A DNA stretch of 64,000 bases from positions 15,430 through 79,429 of the forward strand of contig NZ_CVTB01000099.1 of assembly GCF_001050015.1 (NCBI RefSeq), in the 5' to 3' direction. Shown here in pieces: positions 18,054 through 25,706 of the stretch. Numbering within the stretch: the first letter of the stretch is position 1; each line of letters starts with the position of its first letter. The notes under the pieces were generated by a model. The model had not been told where the DNA came from. It ran no database searches and saw only the letters and a program-made list of their open reading frames with translations. Source of the DNA: Mycolicibacterium malmesburyense. Lineage in GTDB: Bacteria > Actinomycetota > Actinomycetes > Mycobacteriales > Mycobacteriaceae. The position numbers and the translations under genes are program-made.

Positions 18054-19493
18054 ATGGAAGCGATCGACCCCGCATACGGGGCAACGACTCTCCTGTTGAT
18101 CGCCGCGGGAGCGGTGGCGGTTCTGCTGTTCTTGATCATCAAGGTCAAGATGCACGCCTTCGTGGCGCTGGTGCTCGTCAGCGTGCTCACGGCGCTGGCC
18201 GCGGGCATCCCGGTGGGCGATGTTCCCGACGCCATCAGCTACGGGTTCTCGAACACTCTGGGTTCGGTGGCGCTGCTGGTCGGCTTCGGTGTGATGCTCG
18301 GTCGGCTGCTCGAAGTGACCGGTGGCGCCCAGGTTCTCGCCGATACGCTCATTGCCCGGTTCGGTGAGAAGCGGGCGCCGTTCGCGCTCGGCGTCGCCGC
18401 GCTGCTGTTCGGCTTCCCGATCTTCTTCGACGCAGGCCTCGTGGTGTTCCTGCCGATCATCATGACGGTCGCCCGGCGGTTCGGCGGTTCGCTGCTGTTC
18501 TACGGTTTGCCGGCCGCCGGCGCCTTCGCCGCCATGCACGCCCTGGTGCCGCCGCATCCGGGCCCGGTCGCCGCGGCCGAGGCGCTCGGCGCGAGCATTG
18601 GCGTGACGCTCCTGGTCGGCGCCCCGGTCGCCGTGCTGTCGTGGTACATCGGCGTGCTGTTGGTCTCACGGGTGATCGGGCGCCGCGTCCACGTCGACGT
18701 CCCGACGGCGCTGTTCGGCGAGATGAACGGCGGGACAACGCAAACCGACACCGACACCGACACCGATGGCACGGGCGCGGGAGGAGTGGCCACTGCGGCC
18801 CGAACAGCTCCGTCGTTCATCGCCGTGCTCGGCGTGCTGCTCCTGCCCTTCGTGTTGATCTCGTTCAACACCGTGCTCGACACCCTGATCACCGCGGGCG
18901 TGCTGGAAGAAGACGCCACCTGGGCCCAGTACCTCATGCTGCTCGGCAACACCAGCGTCGCGCTGCTGATCACGGTGATCGTGGCGGCCGTGGTGCTGGG
19001 CCTGCGGCGCGGCCGGTCGCTGGAGGAGGTCAGCGCCCTCTACGACAAGGCGCTCGGCCCGATCTGCTCGGTCATCCTGATCACCGGCGCCGGCGGCATG
19101 TTCGGCGGCGTCCTGCGGTTGAGTGGCATCGGCAGCGCGCTGAGCGACTCCCTGTCGGGGCTCGGAATGTCGCTGATCATCCAGGCATTCATCATCGCGA
19201 CGGTGCTGCGGGTGGCGCAAGGCTCGGCGACGGTCGCCATCACGACGACGGCCGGGTTGCTCAGCGCCGCGGCGGCCGAGGCCAGCCTGGGCAGTCTGCA
19301 CCTCACCCTGCTGGTCATCGCCATCGCCGCCGGTGCGACCGTGCTCTCACACGTCAACGACTCCGGCTTCTGGTTGGTCAGCCGCTTCTTCGGAATGGAC
19401 GTCAAGACCACGTTGAAGACCTGGACGGTCATGGAGACCACGCTCGGCCTCACCGCGTTCGCGTTCAGCCTCGTGCTGTGGCTGGTGATATAG
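18054..19493 (+). CDS. gntP: gluconate:H+ symporter, GntP family
   Basis: A 479-aa permease with about twelve to fourteen hydrophobic segments. GntP family marks include V-K-M-H-A-F-V-A-L near residue 31, G-F-P-I-F-F-D-A-G-L-V-V-F-L-P-I, P-P-H-P-G-P-V-A-A-A and the final S-H-V-N-D-S-G-F-W-L-V. It imports gluconate for GntK. A Thr/Asp-rich stretch (about 230-245) makes a longer cytoplasmic loop than usual. GGAGG sits 5 nt before ATG 18054. The gene converges on the RDD gene with a 27-bp gap. Confidence 0.92.
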   Translation: MEAIDPAYGATTLLLIAAGAVAVLLFLIIKVKMHAFVALVLVSVLTALAAGIPVGDVPDAISYGFSNTLGSVALLVGFGVMLGRLLEVTGGAQVLADTLIARFGEKRAPFALGVAALLFGFPIFFDAGLVVFLPIIMTVARRFGGSLLFYGLPAAGAFAAMHALVPPHPGPVAAAEALGASIGVTLLVGAPVAVLSWYIGVLLVSRVIGRRVHVDVPTALFGEMNGGTTQTDTDTDTDGTGAGGVATAARTAPSFIAVLGVLLLPFVLISFNTVLDTLITAGVLEEDATWAQYLMLLGNTSVALLITVIVAAVVLGLRRGRSLEEVSALYDKALGPICSVILITGAGGMFGGVLRLSGIGSALSDSLSGLGMSLIIQAFIIATVLRVAQGSATVAITTTAGLLSAAAAEASLGSLHLTLLVIAIAAGATVLSHVNDSGFWLVSRFFGMDVKTTLKTWTVMETTLGLTAFAFSLVLWLVI

Positions 19494-19520
19494 CGTCGAA
19501 CTCGTTGCGGGGCAACGGTC

Positions 19521-20006
19521 TCAGCCCTTGACGACCTGCGTTCCGCCCGCGAGCTCGTCGTGCTTGCCCTGTTTGGTGGCGCTACCGCTGATCGTCACGG
19601 CGATGACGATCATCGCGATGACGCCGAGCAATCCGCCGACGAACGGAATGATCGGGAGCAGCGTCCACGAATTCCGGATGGCCGCCTGCGCGGCGGTCGG
19701 CTTGGGCGCTCCACCGGGTCCGCGGACACTCAGGCCGAGCAGCTTCTTTCCGGGCGTCGAACCCATACCGGCCTCGAAGGCCAGGAAGTAGACGAACATC
19801 AGGCCGCCGGTGAAGAACCCGGTGACCATGATGTCGGAGGCGCTGTCGGTGACGAACGCGAGCAGCCAGCTCACGATCCCCACGAGGATGCCGTCGATGA
19901 GTCGGGCGAGCCAGCGCAGAAGCAGGCCGCCCGGTTGTGCGCCGCCGCCAGCGGGATAGCCGCCGCCGTACTGCCCAGGCTGTGGTCCGAGATTTCCGCT
20001 AGTCAT
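19521..20006 (-). CDS. RDD family membrane protein
   Basis: The 161-aa protein has a Gly/Pro/Gln-rich cytoplasmic N terminus (about 1-30) and an RDD domain. The signature Arg-Asp pair is in L-A-R-L-I-D-G-I-L-V-G, followed by three hydrophobic segments and the conserved G-S-T-P-G-K-K-L-L-G-L loop. RDD proteins are widespread and include putative Na+/H+ transporters; the role here is unknown. ATG 20006 (M-T-S-G-N) is chosen over the TTG at 20015. It lies downstream of the DoxX-like gene on the same strand, 63 bp away. Confidence 0.85.
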   Translation of the reverse strand: MTSGNLGPQPGQYGGGYPAGGGAQPGGLLLRWLARLIDGILVGIVSWLLAFVTDSASDIMVTGFFTGGLMFVYFLAFEAGMGSTPGKKLLGLSVRGPGGAPKPTAAQAAIRNSWTLLPIIPFVGGLLGVIAMIVIAVTISGSATKQGKHDELAGGTQVVKG

Positions 20007-20069
20007 CCGAGTCAATGTACCGGCGACCCCGGCAGATCAGGGCCGATTTGGTCCGGCTCGGAGCAGCGC

Positions 20070-20990
20070 TCAGCGGAGCTTGCGCTGTTGACGCTTGGCC
20101 TGCTTGCGCGCCTGCTTGCGAGCGGTCTCGGCCTGTTTGCGCGCGGTGTCGGCCTGTTTGCGTGCCGTGTCGGCCAGCTCGGACGCGCGGCCGCGCGCCG
20201 TCTCGGCCAGTTCGGGCGCCCGGTCGCGAGCGACATCGGCCCACTCGGAACCCCGCTCACGCGCGACGTCGGCGAACACCGCGCCCCGCTTGCGCGCCAC
20301 CTCGGCGATCTCGGGTCCGCGTTCGCGGGCCACGTCGGCGAGTTCGGCGCTGCGCTTGCGCGCCAGTTCGGCGATCTCGGGTCCGCGTTCGCGGGCGACC
20401 TCGGCGAGTTCGGCGCCGCGCTCGCGGGCGACGGCGGCCAGTTCGCGGCCCCGTTCGGCACCGACGTGCAGGCCGTGACCGACCTTTTCGGCCAACGCGC
20501 TGTCGGAAAGAGCGCCGCCTGCAGCCGCGCCGACGGGCAACACCTTCTGCGCCGCGTGCCGGCCGCGCCAGCCGAGCGAGGGTTTGCCCTCGGTGTCGAC
20601 CGCAGCGATGATCAGCCCGCCGATCAGGCTGATGTCGGTGATGAAGGCGCGTCGTTCGTCGGCCTTACGCTGCGGATCTGTCTCGCTCCAGAACGTATGT
20701 CCGCCAAGGCTGCCCGGCACCACGCTCAATGCGAGCGCGGCGGAGGCGAGTCGCGGAAGTTTGCCGGTGGCCAGGAGCAGGCCGCCGCCGATCTGGACGG
20801 CGGCGGTGGCGCGGGCCACGGTCTCGGCGTTGGTCGGGACGTTGGTGCCGACCGGGTCGGGGAGCTTGCTGAGGCCCTCGAGCGTGGGGCGGGCGGCGTC
20901 GGCCGCGGGTTTCGGGCTGCGTAGGGCCTCGACGCCTCTGGCGATGAAGGCTGCTGACAGCATCGGGCGCGCGATACGTCGAATCAACAT
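20070..20990 (-). CDS. DoxX-like membrane protein with a C-terminal hendecad coiled coil
   Basis: This 306-aa protein has two parts. Residues ~1-150 are a DoxX-like four-helix membrane domain (A-R-P-M-L-S-A-A-F-I-A-R-G, T-A-A-V-Q-I-G-G-G-L-L-L-A-T-G-K). From about residue 177 to the end it is a charged helix built of ~nine 11-residue units of type A-R-E-R-G-x-E-I-A-E-V, ending in shorter A-R-K-Q-A repeats and a basic tail. Hendecads usually form right-handed, nearly straight coiled coils. DoxX relatives occur with redox enzymes in membranes. ATG 20990 (M-L-I-R-R-I) is chosen because the DoxX domain begins there; a longer frame extends to 21023. Confidence 0.75.
   Translation of the reverse strand: MLIRRIARPMLSAAFIARGVEALRSPKPAADAARPTLEGLSKLPDPVGTNVPTNAETVARATAAVQIGGGLLLATGKLPRLASAALALSVVPGSLGGHTFWSETDPQRKADERRAFITDISLIGGLIIAAVDTEGKPSLGWRGRHAAQKVLPVGAAAGGALSDSALAEKVGHGLHVGAERGRELAAVARERGAELAEVARERGPEIAELARKRSAELADVARERGPEIAEVARKRGAVFADVARERGSEWADVARDRAPELAETARGRASELADTARKQADTARKQAETARKQARKQAKRQQRKLR
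20166..20462. repeat. 33-bp tandem repeats encoding hendecads
   Basis: Nine consecutive 33-bp units encode the 11-residue repeats of the DoxX-like protein. Units are diverged (third-position and A/P/S changes at residue 6) but in register with no frame loss. The following 20073-20165 holds shorter 21- and 12-bp units (A-R-K-Q-A-D-T, then A-R-K-Q). Internal recombination could change unit number without breaking the frame. Confidence 0.8.
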
Positions 20991-21026
20991 GGGCCAGGAG
21001 TTCCCAGGCGAACAGAGACGCAAACG

Positions 21027-21533
21027 TCAATACGGGACGTCACGGGGAGTGCGGTGCCGCAGTGGCGTGAGATACCAGAACACCACGAGCGCGACCAGCA
21101 CGCCGCCCCCGGCGATCCAGGCCGCCACCCGGTCGGCGACGGCGTCGAAGATGATCGTCGCAACGCCGGCGAGCGCCACACCGAGTAAGAGCGTGCCGGT
21201 GAGGGCGAAGGCGTGCGCGGTCGAGACCAGCGTTCCCATGCGGTGCCGCCGGAACAACAGACGGTGCATGCTGACCGGAGCGATCAGCAGAATCGTCGCC
21301 CCGATCGAACAGGCCACCGTCACGAGGTAGACAACCCGCATGACGGTGTCGAGGTCGGAGAAGTTATCGGTGAACGGCAGGATCAGCAGGAAGCCGGTCA
21401 GCAACTGGACGCCCGTCTCAGCGACCCGCAGTTCTTGCAGCAGGCTGGACCAATTGCGGTCCAGCCGTTGGGCTTCCGTCTCATCGCGGCGGTAACCCTC
21501 TGGCCCTACCGGATCGGGGCGCTCGAAGTCCAC
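21027..21533 (-). CDS. DUF6328-like four-helix membrane protein
   Basis: This ~168-aa protein begins with a polar segment, then the marker [20 protein letters not shown], followed by four hydrophobic helices in roughly 50-140 and the short R-H-R-M-G loop. That layout fits the actinobacterial DUF6328 membrane family, function unknown. The start is uncertain: GTG 21533 is the best in-frame candidate after removing the part antisense to xylB. It diverges from xylB, and the DoxX-like gene starts 36 bp beyond its stop on the same strand. Confidence 0.7.
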   Translation of the reverse strand: MDFERPDPVGPEGYRRDETEAQRLDRNWSSLLQELRVAETGVQLLTGFLLILPFTDNFSDLDTVMRVVYLVTVACSIGATILLIAPVSMHRLLFRRHRMGTLVSTAHAFALTGTLLLGVALAGVATIIFDAVADRVAAWIAGGGVLVALVVFWYLTPLRHRTPRDVPY

Positions 21534-21615
21534 AGCTGATTCTGGCAGCAGGTCCGGCGGCCGGTCGACCGAACGGCGTTTTTCGGGACATCCGTGCCGG
21601 GGTAGGTTGGCGAGC

Positions 21616-23013
21616 GTGGCGCTGGTCGCTGGAATCGATTCATCAACCCAGTCCTGCAAGGTGCTCATCTGCGACGCCGAGACCGGGACGATCGTCCGGT
21701 CGGGTTCGGCTCCGCATCCCGGCGGAACCGAGGTCGATCCCCAGTCGTGGTGGTCGGCGCTGCAGGCCGCGGTCTCCGCAGCGGGCGGGCTGGACGACGC
21801 GGCGGCGATCGCGGTGGGGGCGCAGCAGCACGGCATGGTCTGCCTGGCCGACGACGGCCGCGTGGTGCGAGATGCGCTGCTGTGGAACGATGTTCGGTCC
21901 AGCGCCGCCGCCGTGGACCTGATCGACGAGCTGGGTGGCCCACAGGAGTGGGCCGCGCGGGTGGGTGTGGTGCCCGTCGCCGCGATCACCGCCGCGAAGC
22001 TGCGCTGGCTCGCCGACCACGAACCCGGGCACGCCGATGCCACGGCGGCGGTATGCCTCCCGCACGACTGGTTGTCCTGGCGGCTCAGCGGCTCCTCGGA
22101 CATCGACGCCCTCCGCACCGACCGCAGCGACGCCAGCGGTACGGGGTACTTCTCCGCCGCGGCGGGCCGCTACGACATCGATCTCCTCGAGATGGCGTTG
22201 CGGGGGAGGCGGCCGCTTGTTCCGCCGGTGCTTGCACCGTCCGCGGTGTCGGGCCCGTCGACCACCGGCGCTGTCTTGGGGCCGGGGGCAGGAGACAATG
22301 CCGCGGCGGCGCTGGGACTCTGCGCCGGTGAGGGCGATTGCGTGGTCTCGCTGGGGACGTCGGGGGTGGTCAGCGCGGTGGGAAAGTCTGCGCCCCGCGA
22401 TCCGGAGGGCATCGTCGCGGGTTTCGCCGATGCCACCGGTAACCAGTTGCCGCTGGTGTGCACCCTCAACGGGGCTCCGGTCCTGGCCGCCGTCGCGAGG
22501 ATGTTGGCCGTGGAGTACGACGACCTGGACCGGCTTGCGCTGTCGGCGCCGCCCGGGGCGGACGGACTCACGCTGGTGCCCTATCTGGAAGGGGAGCGGT
22601 CGCCGAATCTGCCCGATTCCGCGGGCGCGTTGCACGGTGTGACGACGCGAAACCTGCTGCCCGCCAATGTGGCTCGTGCCGCTGTCGAAGGGCTGCTCTG
22701 TTCGATGGCGTACTGCATCGAGAAGATCAAGGCGCACGGTGTCGACGTCAAGCGCATCATGTTGATCGGCGGGGGAGCGCGCTCGGAGGCGGTTCGGCGG
22801 ATCGCGCCGGCGATCCTGGGAACGGCGGTGCAGGTGCCCGAACCGGCCGAGTACGTGGCGTTGGGTGCGGCCCGGCAGGCCGCGTGGGCTCTGACGCAGG
22901 CCGACGCCCCGCCGTCGTGGTCGGTCGGCGAGACGGCGACCTACCACGCGGAGCCCACGCCATCGGTGCTCGAGCGGTACCGGGCCGCGCAACCGCTCAC
23001 ACTGGGACAGTGA
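21616..23013 (+). CDS. xylB: xylulokinase-like FGGY kinase
   Basis: A 465-aa FGGY carbohydrate kinase. Residues [11 protein letters not shown] at the N terminus form the first phosphate loop, and A-V-G-A-Q-Q-H-G-M is the xylulose-kinase substrate region. G-D-N-A-A-A-A-L-G supplies the catalytic Asp and L-I-G-G-G-A-R-S-E the adenosine motif. It would convert D-xylulose to xylulose-5-phosphate. No xylose isomerase or sugar transporter lies beside it, so another pentulose or pentitol product is possible. GTG 21616 is preferred over TTG 21607. Its stop overlaps the start of the MBL hydrolase gene by GTGA. Confidence 0.85.
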   Translation: MALVAGIDSSTQSCKVLICDAETGTIVRSGSAPHPGGTEVDPQSWWSALQAAVSAAGGLDDAAAIAVGAQQHGMVCLADDGRVVRDALLWNDVRSSAAAVDLIDELGGPQEWAARVGVVPVAAITAAKLRWLADHEPGHADATAAVCLPHDWLSWRLSGSSDIDALRTDRSDASGTGYFSAAAGRYDIDLLEMALRGRRPLVPPVLAPSAVSGPSTTGAVLGPGAGDNAAAALGLCAGEGDCVVSLGTSGVVSAVGKSAPRDPEGIVAGFADATGNQLPLVCTLNGAPVLAAVARMLAVEYDDLDRLALSAPPGADGLTLVPYLEGERSPNLPDSAGALHGVTTRNLLPANVARAAVEGLLCSMAYCIEKIKAHGVDVKRIMLIGGGARSEAVRRIAPAILGTAVQVPEPAEYVALGAARQAAWALTQADAPPSWSVGETATYHAEPTPSVLERYRAAQPLTLGQ

Positions 23014-23705
23014 ACCATCGGTGGGATCGGTTGGCGGACGGGGTGTTCCGCACCCGTCTGCCGTTTTGTGACGTCACCGTGGGGTTGGTCGCCGGAGACA
23101 CCGCCTGCCTGCTGATCGACACCGGCAGCACGTTGACCGAGGCCCGCGCCATCGGCGCCGACGTGGCCGGGCTCGTCGCGGCGCCCGTGCGGCACGTGCT
23201 GTTGACGCACCACCACTTCGATCATGTCCTCGGCTTCTCGGTCTTCGATGGTGCCCGGGTGTACTGCGCGCCGCCGGTGGCCGAGACGGTGCTCCACCAC
23301 AAGCGACACCTGCGTGACGACGCGGTGCGCCACGGCGCCGACCCGGACGAGGTGGACGCGGCGCTCGGCGCGTTGCGCGAGCCGGACCGCACGGTGTGGG
23401 AGGCCGACGTCGACCTCGGTGGGCGGACGGTGTCGATCAGCCATCCCGGCCGCGGCCACACCGACCACGACCTGATCGCGGTGGTGGCCGGGGCCGACAC
23501 ACGCGTCGTCTTCTGCGGTGACCTCGTCGAGGAGTCCGGTGATCCGTCCGTCGAAAAGGAGTCCGACATCGACGCGTGGCCCTTGACGCTCGACCGCGTG
23601 CTGGCGGCCGGTGGTGACGACGCGGTCTACGTGCCCGGTCACGGCGCCGCCGTCGATGCGGGCTTCATCCGCCGGCAACGCCGATGGCTGGTGGAGCGGC
23701 AGTGA
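23010..23705 (+). CDS. MBL-fold metallohydrolase coupled to xylB
   Basis: This 231-aa metallo-beta-lactamase-fold protein has T-H-H-H-F-D-H (H-x-H-x-D-H) near residue 63, a later His in [10 protein letters not shown], the bridging Asp in F-C-G-D-L-V and a final G-H-G-A. It is a glyoxalase-II/lactonase-like cytoplasmic hydrolase with unknown substrate. GTG 23010 overlaps the xylB stop (GTGA), so expression is translationally coupled. That pairing suggests a linked substrate such as a sugar lactone or thioester, but this is inference only. Confidence 0.82.
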   Translation: MNHRWDRLADGVFRTRLPFCDVTVGLVAGDTACLLIDTGSTLTEARAIGADVAGLVAAPVRHVLLTHHHFDHVLGFSVFDGARVYCAPPVAETVLHHKRHLRDDAVRHGADPDEVDAALGALREPDRTVWEADVDLGGRTVSISHPGRGHTDHDLIAVVAGADTRVVFCGDLVEESGDPSVEKESDIDAWPLTLDRVLAAGGDDAVYVPGHGAAVDAGFIRRQRRWLVERQ

Positions 23706-23805
23706 CGAATTTCAACACACCGATGTGACCTAATTCATTGTCATCGGTCTATCGGCCGTGCAGTCTGGCCGTTTCATGCCGATTACCCGAGGGTGCCTTC
23801 ACTAC

Positions 23806-24036
23806 ATGCCTGATTTCGAATTCGCGTACGACCTGACGCTCGACGAGGGGCGACGCCGCGCGGCCGTCCTCGAGGCCATCGGCGACGACTGGGATCCGAT
23901 CGCCGCGCTGGAGCAGGAGCGGCAGGCCTACGACATGCTGTACAGCGATCTGGACGCCGACCAGCAGCGGATCTACGACGAGCTCGTGCTGGCCGGGGTT
24001 CTGCCGGATCGGACGGTGTCGCGTGCTGCCGATTGA
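23806..24036 (+). CDS. DUF6400-like small protein
   Basis: This 76-aa acidic protein reads M-P-D-F-E-F-A-Y-D-L-T-L-D-E-G-R-R-R-A, then G-D-D-W-D-P-I-A-A-L and Y-D-E-L-V-L-A-G-V-L-P. The pattern fits the actinobacterial DUF6400 family of unknown function. ATG 23806 starts the conserved part; ATG 23758 is in frame but encodes a poorly conserved-looking extension. Its end overlaps the next small gene by 14 bp, so the two are probably co-translated. Confidence 0.6.
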   Translation: MPDFEFAYDLTLDEGRRRAAVLEAIGDDWDPIAALEQERQAYDMLYSDLDADQQRIYDELVLAGVLPDRTVSRAAD

Positions 24037-24250
24037 TCCCACCGCCGATTTCTCTCGACGCGCCTGGCTGGCCTGCCCCGGTTGCGGCCACGGCGCCGAC
24101 TGCGGCGAGTGTGCCAACCAGCGCAACTGCGCCGAGCACTGGCAGTACCTGCTGAGCAACCGGGCCACCGTGATCCACCTGCAGTGCCCGACCTGCGGGC
24201 ACCTGTGGTCGACCGATACGCGTCACCGCAGGCGCCGCCGGGCCGCCTGA
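24023..24250 (+). CDS. small Cys-rich protein
   Basis: A 75-aa protein with C-P-G-C-G-H-G-A-D-C-G-E-C-A-N-Q-R-N-C near residue 18 and C-P-T-C-G-H-L-W at ~55: seven cysteines plus His residues, most likely one or two zinc sites. The tail is strongly basic (R-H-R-R-R-R-R). No signal peptide is visible. GTG 24023 overlaps the DUF6400-like gene in another frame. Function unknown; a zinc-ribbon nucleic-acid binder is one possibility. A long hairpin follows at 24266. Confidence 0.65.
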   Translation: MLPIDPTADFSRRAWLACPGCGHGADCGECANQRNCAEHWQYLLSNRATVIHLQCPTCGHLWSTDTRHRRRRRAA

Positions 24251-24265
24251 CGGTCGATTCCATTA

Positions 24266-24310
24266 CTGCACCACGGTCGTGGTCTCGGCGAGATCGCGAC
24301 CTTGGTGCAG
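24266..24310. terminator. bidirectional hairpin between converging genes
   Basis: CTGCACCA-c-GGTCG (24266-24279) pairs with CGACC-t-TGGTGCAG (24297-24310): 13 base pairs with one internal mismatch around a 17-nt loop. It lies between the stops of the Cys-rich gene (24250) and the thioesterase gene (24337), as expected for a shared terminator. There is no U-tract. Confidence 0.65.
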
Positions 24311-24336
24311 AACTCGGCGGGCCCCCGCCCGCGGGG

Positions 24337-24933
24337 TCAGGGGTTTCGCGGGTGGATGAAGACGCCGTCCGCTTCGACGGTGACTCCGTCGGCGTCCGCG
24401 ATATGGCCGACCGCAAACGTCTTGGCACCCTCTGTGCGTTCGATCCAGGCCTCCGCGCGCAGCGGGCGGCCGAGGCGGGTCCCGCGCCGGTACCGCGTGG
24501 TCAGCGTTCCGGTGACGGCGGGCTTGCCCGGCTTGTGCGCCGTCGCACCGAGCACGTGGTCGAGCAGCATCGCGCAGACTCCGCCGTGGACATGCCCCGG
24601 AGGACCCTCGAACGCGGCGCCGAGCGTGAATTCCGCCCAGACGCGGCCGTCGGCCTCGTGATGGACCACCAGCGGCGGGGCGGCCGGATTGCGCACACCG
24701 ATGACGACGTTGCCCCACACCATCGGCTCGCCGTCGCGGGTGTGTTCCAGTCCGAAAGAGCCGTCGCGCAGCGATTCACCGAGTTCGTCGCTGGCGCAGT
24801 CGATTCGGTCCTTCACCACGGCGACCGTTGCGGCGTCCGCGCGGGTGCGGATCGTGACGTCGATGAGTCGGCGCACCGACTGCGCCAACGGTTCGTACAC
24901 CGCGCGCAGGTCGTCGAGTTCGGAACCGGCCAT
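24337..24933 (-). CDS. PaaI-type acyl-CoA thioesterase
   Basis: A hotdog-fold protein of ~198 aa. The C-terminal half carries the PaaI/4HBT core G-P-P-G-H-V-H-G-G-V-C-A-M-L-L-D-H with its catalytic-site His-Gly-Gly and Asp, then G-T-L-T-T-R-Y-R-R-G-T. An N-terminal helical region (~1-70) precedes the hotdog, as in other mycobacterial members. ATG 24933 (M-A-G-S-E-L) is chosen; a longer start at 24969 is possible. It diverges from the PadR gene across ~100 bp. It could release CoA from acyl intermediates of the neighbouring catabolic cluster, but that is inference. Confidence 0.8.
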   Translation of the reverse strand: MAGSELDDLRAVYEPLAQSVRRLIDVTIRTRADAATVAVVKDRIDCASDELGESLRDGSFGLEHTRDGEPMVWGNVVIGVRNPAAPPLVVHHEADGRVWAEFTLGAAFEGPPGHVHGGVCAMLLDHVLGATAHKPGKPAVTGTLTTRYRRGTRLGRPLRAEAWIERTEGAKTFAVGHIADADGVTVEADGVFIHPRNP

Positions 24934-25021
24934 GGGGACCAGCGTGCGCAGGCCTCGGCGGCTCCGCAAGGCGGCGTCCCGGCCAGTGGTGCGTAGGACG
25001 TGCGGTGTGCTCCGTCGTTGT

Positions 25022-25033
25022 TAGGCTAGGCAA
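25022..25033 (+). promoter_or_regulatory. leaderless-type promoter of the PadR gene
   Basis: TAGGCT (25022-25027) fits the mycobacterial -10 consensus TANNNT and ends 6 nt before the ATG at 25034, with no Shine-Dalgarno. The transcript is predicted to begin at the A of the start codon. Confidence 0.55.
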
Positions 25034-25702
25034 ATGGCGAAAGGCACGTCCGACGCGAAGCCGAATCTGGCCGCGACCAGTTGGGCGCTACTGGGCTTGC
25101 TGACCTACGAACACGAATTGTCGGGCTACGACATTCGTAAGTGGATCGAATGGAGCCTGCGGTTCTTCTACGGGAGCCCCGCCTACAGCCAGATCTACTC
25201 GGAGCTGAAGAAGCTCGAAAAGTTGGGGTTGCTGTCGTCACGCGTCGAGCACACCGGCGGCACCCGCAACCGCCGGCTCTACAAGATCACCCCCGCGGGT
25301 CTTGAAGCGGTGCGACGATGGGCCAACGAGGCACCCGTCGATCCACCGGTGCTCAAGCACAATCCGTTGCTGCGCGTGACGTTCGGGCATCTGACCGAAC
25401 CGGAGCGCCTCAAGGAGATCCTGCAGCAGCACATCGCCTACGCCGACGACATGCAGCGCCAGGCCGCCAAGGACGCCAAGTGGGCCGGAGTGGACCCGTC
25501 GTGGGCGTACGCGAAGGTCGCATTGCAGTGGGCCGAGCGGCATTACGCCTCCGAACGCGAGCTCGCCATGAAGATGCTCAAGGAGCTCGACGAAGCCGAG
25601 GCCGCCTTTGCCGACGCCGGCATCGAACGCGGTACCCAAATACCGTCGCCCGCACCGGAATACTGGTACGAGATCGAGAAGAAGGCCGAAGCTGAGGACT
25701 GA
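25034..25702 (+). CDS. PadR family transcriptional regulator
   Basis: The 222-aa protein has the PadR winged helix at residues ~15-95 (L-L-G-L-L-T-Y-E-H-E-L-S-G-Y-D-I-R-K-W, Y-S-Q-I-Y-S-E-L-K-K-L-E-K-L-G-L-L, wing T-G-G-T-R-N-R-R-L-Y). A Vir-like helical dimerisation domain completes the subfamily layout. It stands at the edge of the steroid-type catabolic cluster, next to kstD. From memory, the M. smegmatis C-19+ cluster is silenced by a PadR-like regulator, so this is the prime candidate repressor of region 25-64 kb. Its stop is 5 bp from the convergent kstD stop. Confidence 0.9.
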   Translation: MAKGTSDAKPNLAATSWALLGLLTYEHELSGYDIRKWIEWSLRFFYGSPAYSQIYSELKKLEKLGLLSSRVEHTGGTRNRRLYKITPAGLEAVRRWANEAPVDPPVLKHNPLLRVTFGHLTEPERLKEILQQHIAYADDMQRQAAKDAKWAGVDPSWAYAKVALQWAERHYASERELAMKMLKELDEAEAAFADAGIERGTQIPSPAPEYWYEIEKKAEAED

Positions 25703-25706
25703 TCGG

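Noticed and set aside
21534..22118. Upstream extension of the DUF6328-like frame
   Set aside because: It lies antisense to xylB and has low-complexity Ser/Ala composition. The membrane-family homology begins after ~21530.
24977..24991. A PadR autoregulatory copy of the operator (TCCCG-GCCAG-TGGTG)
   Set aside because: The right arm has three mismatches; too weak to list.
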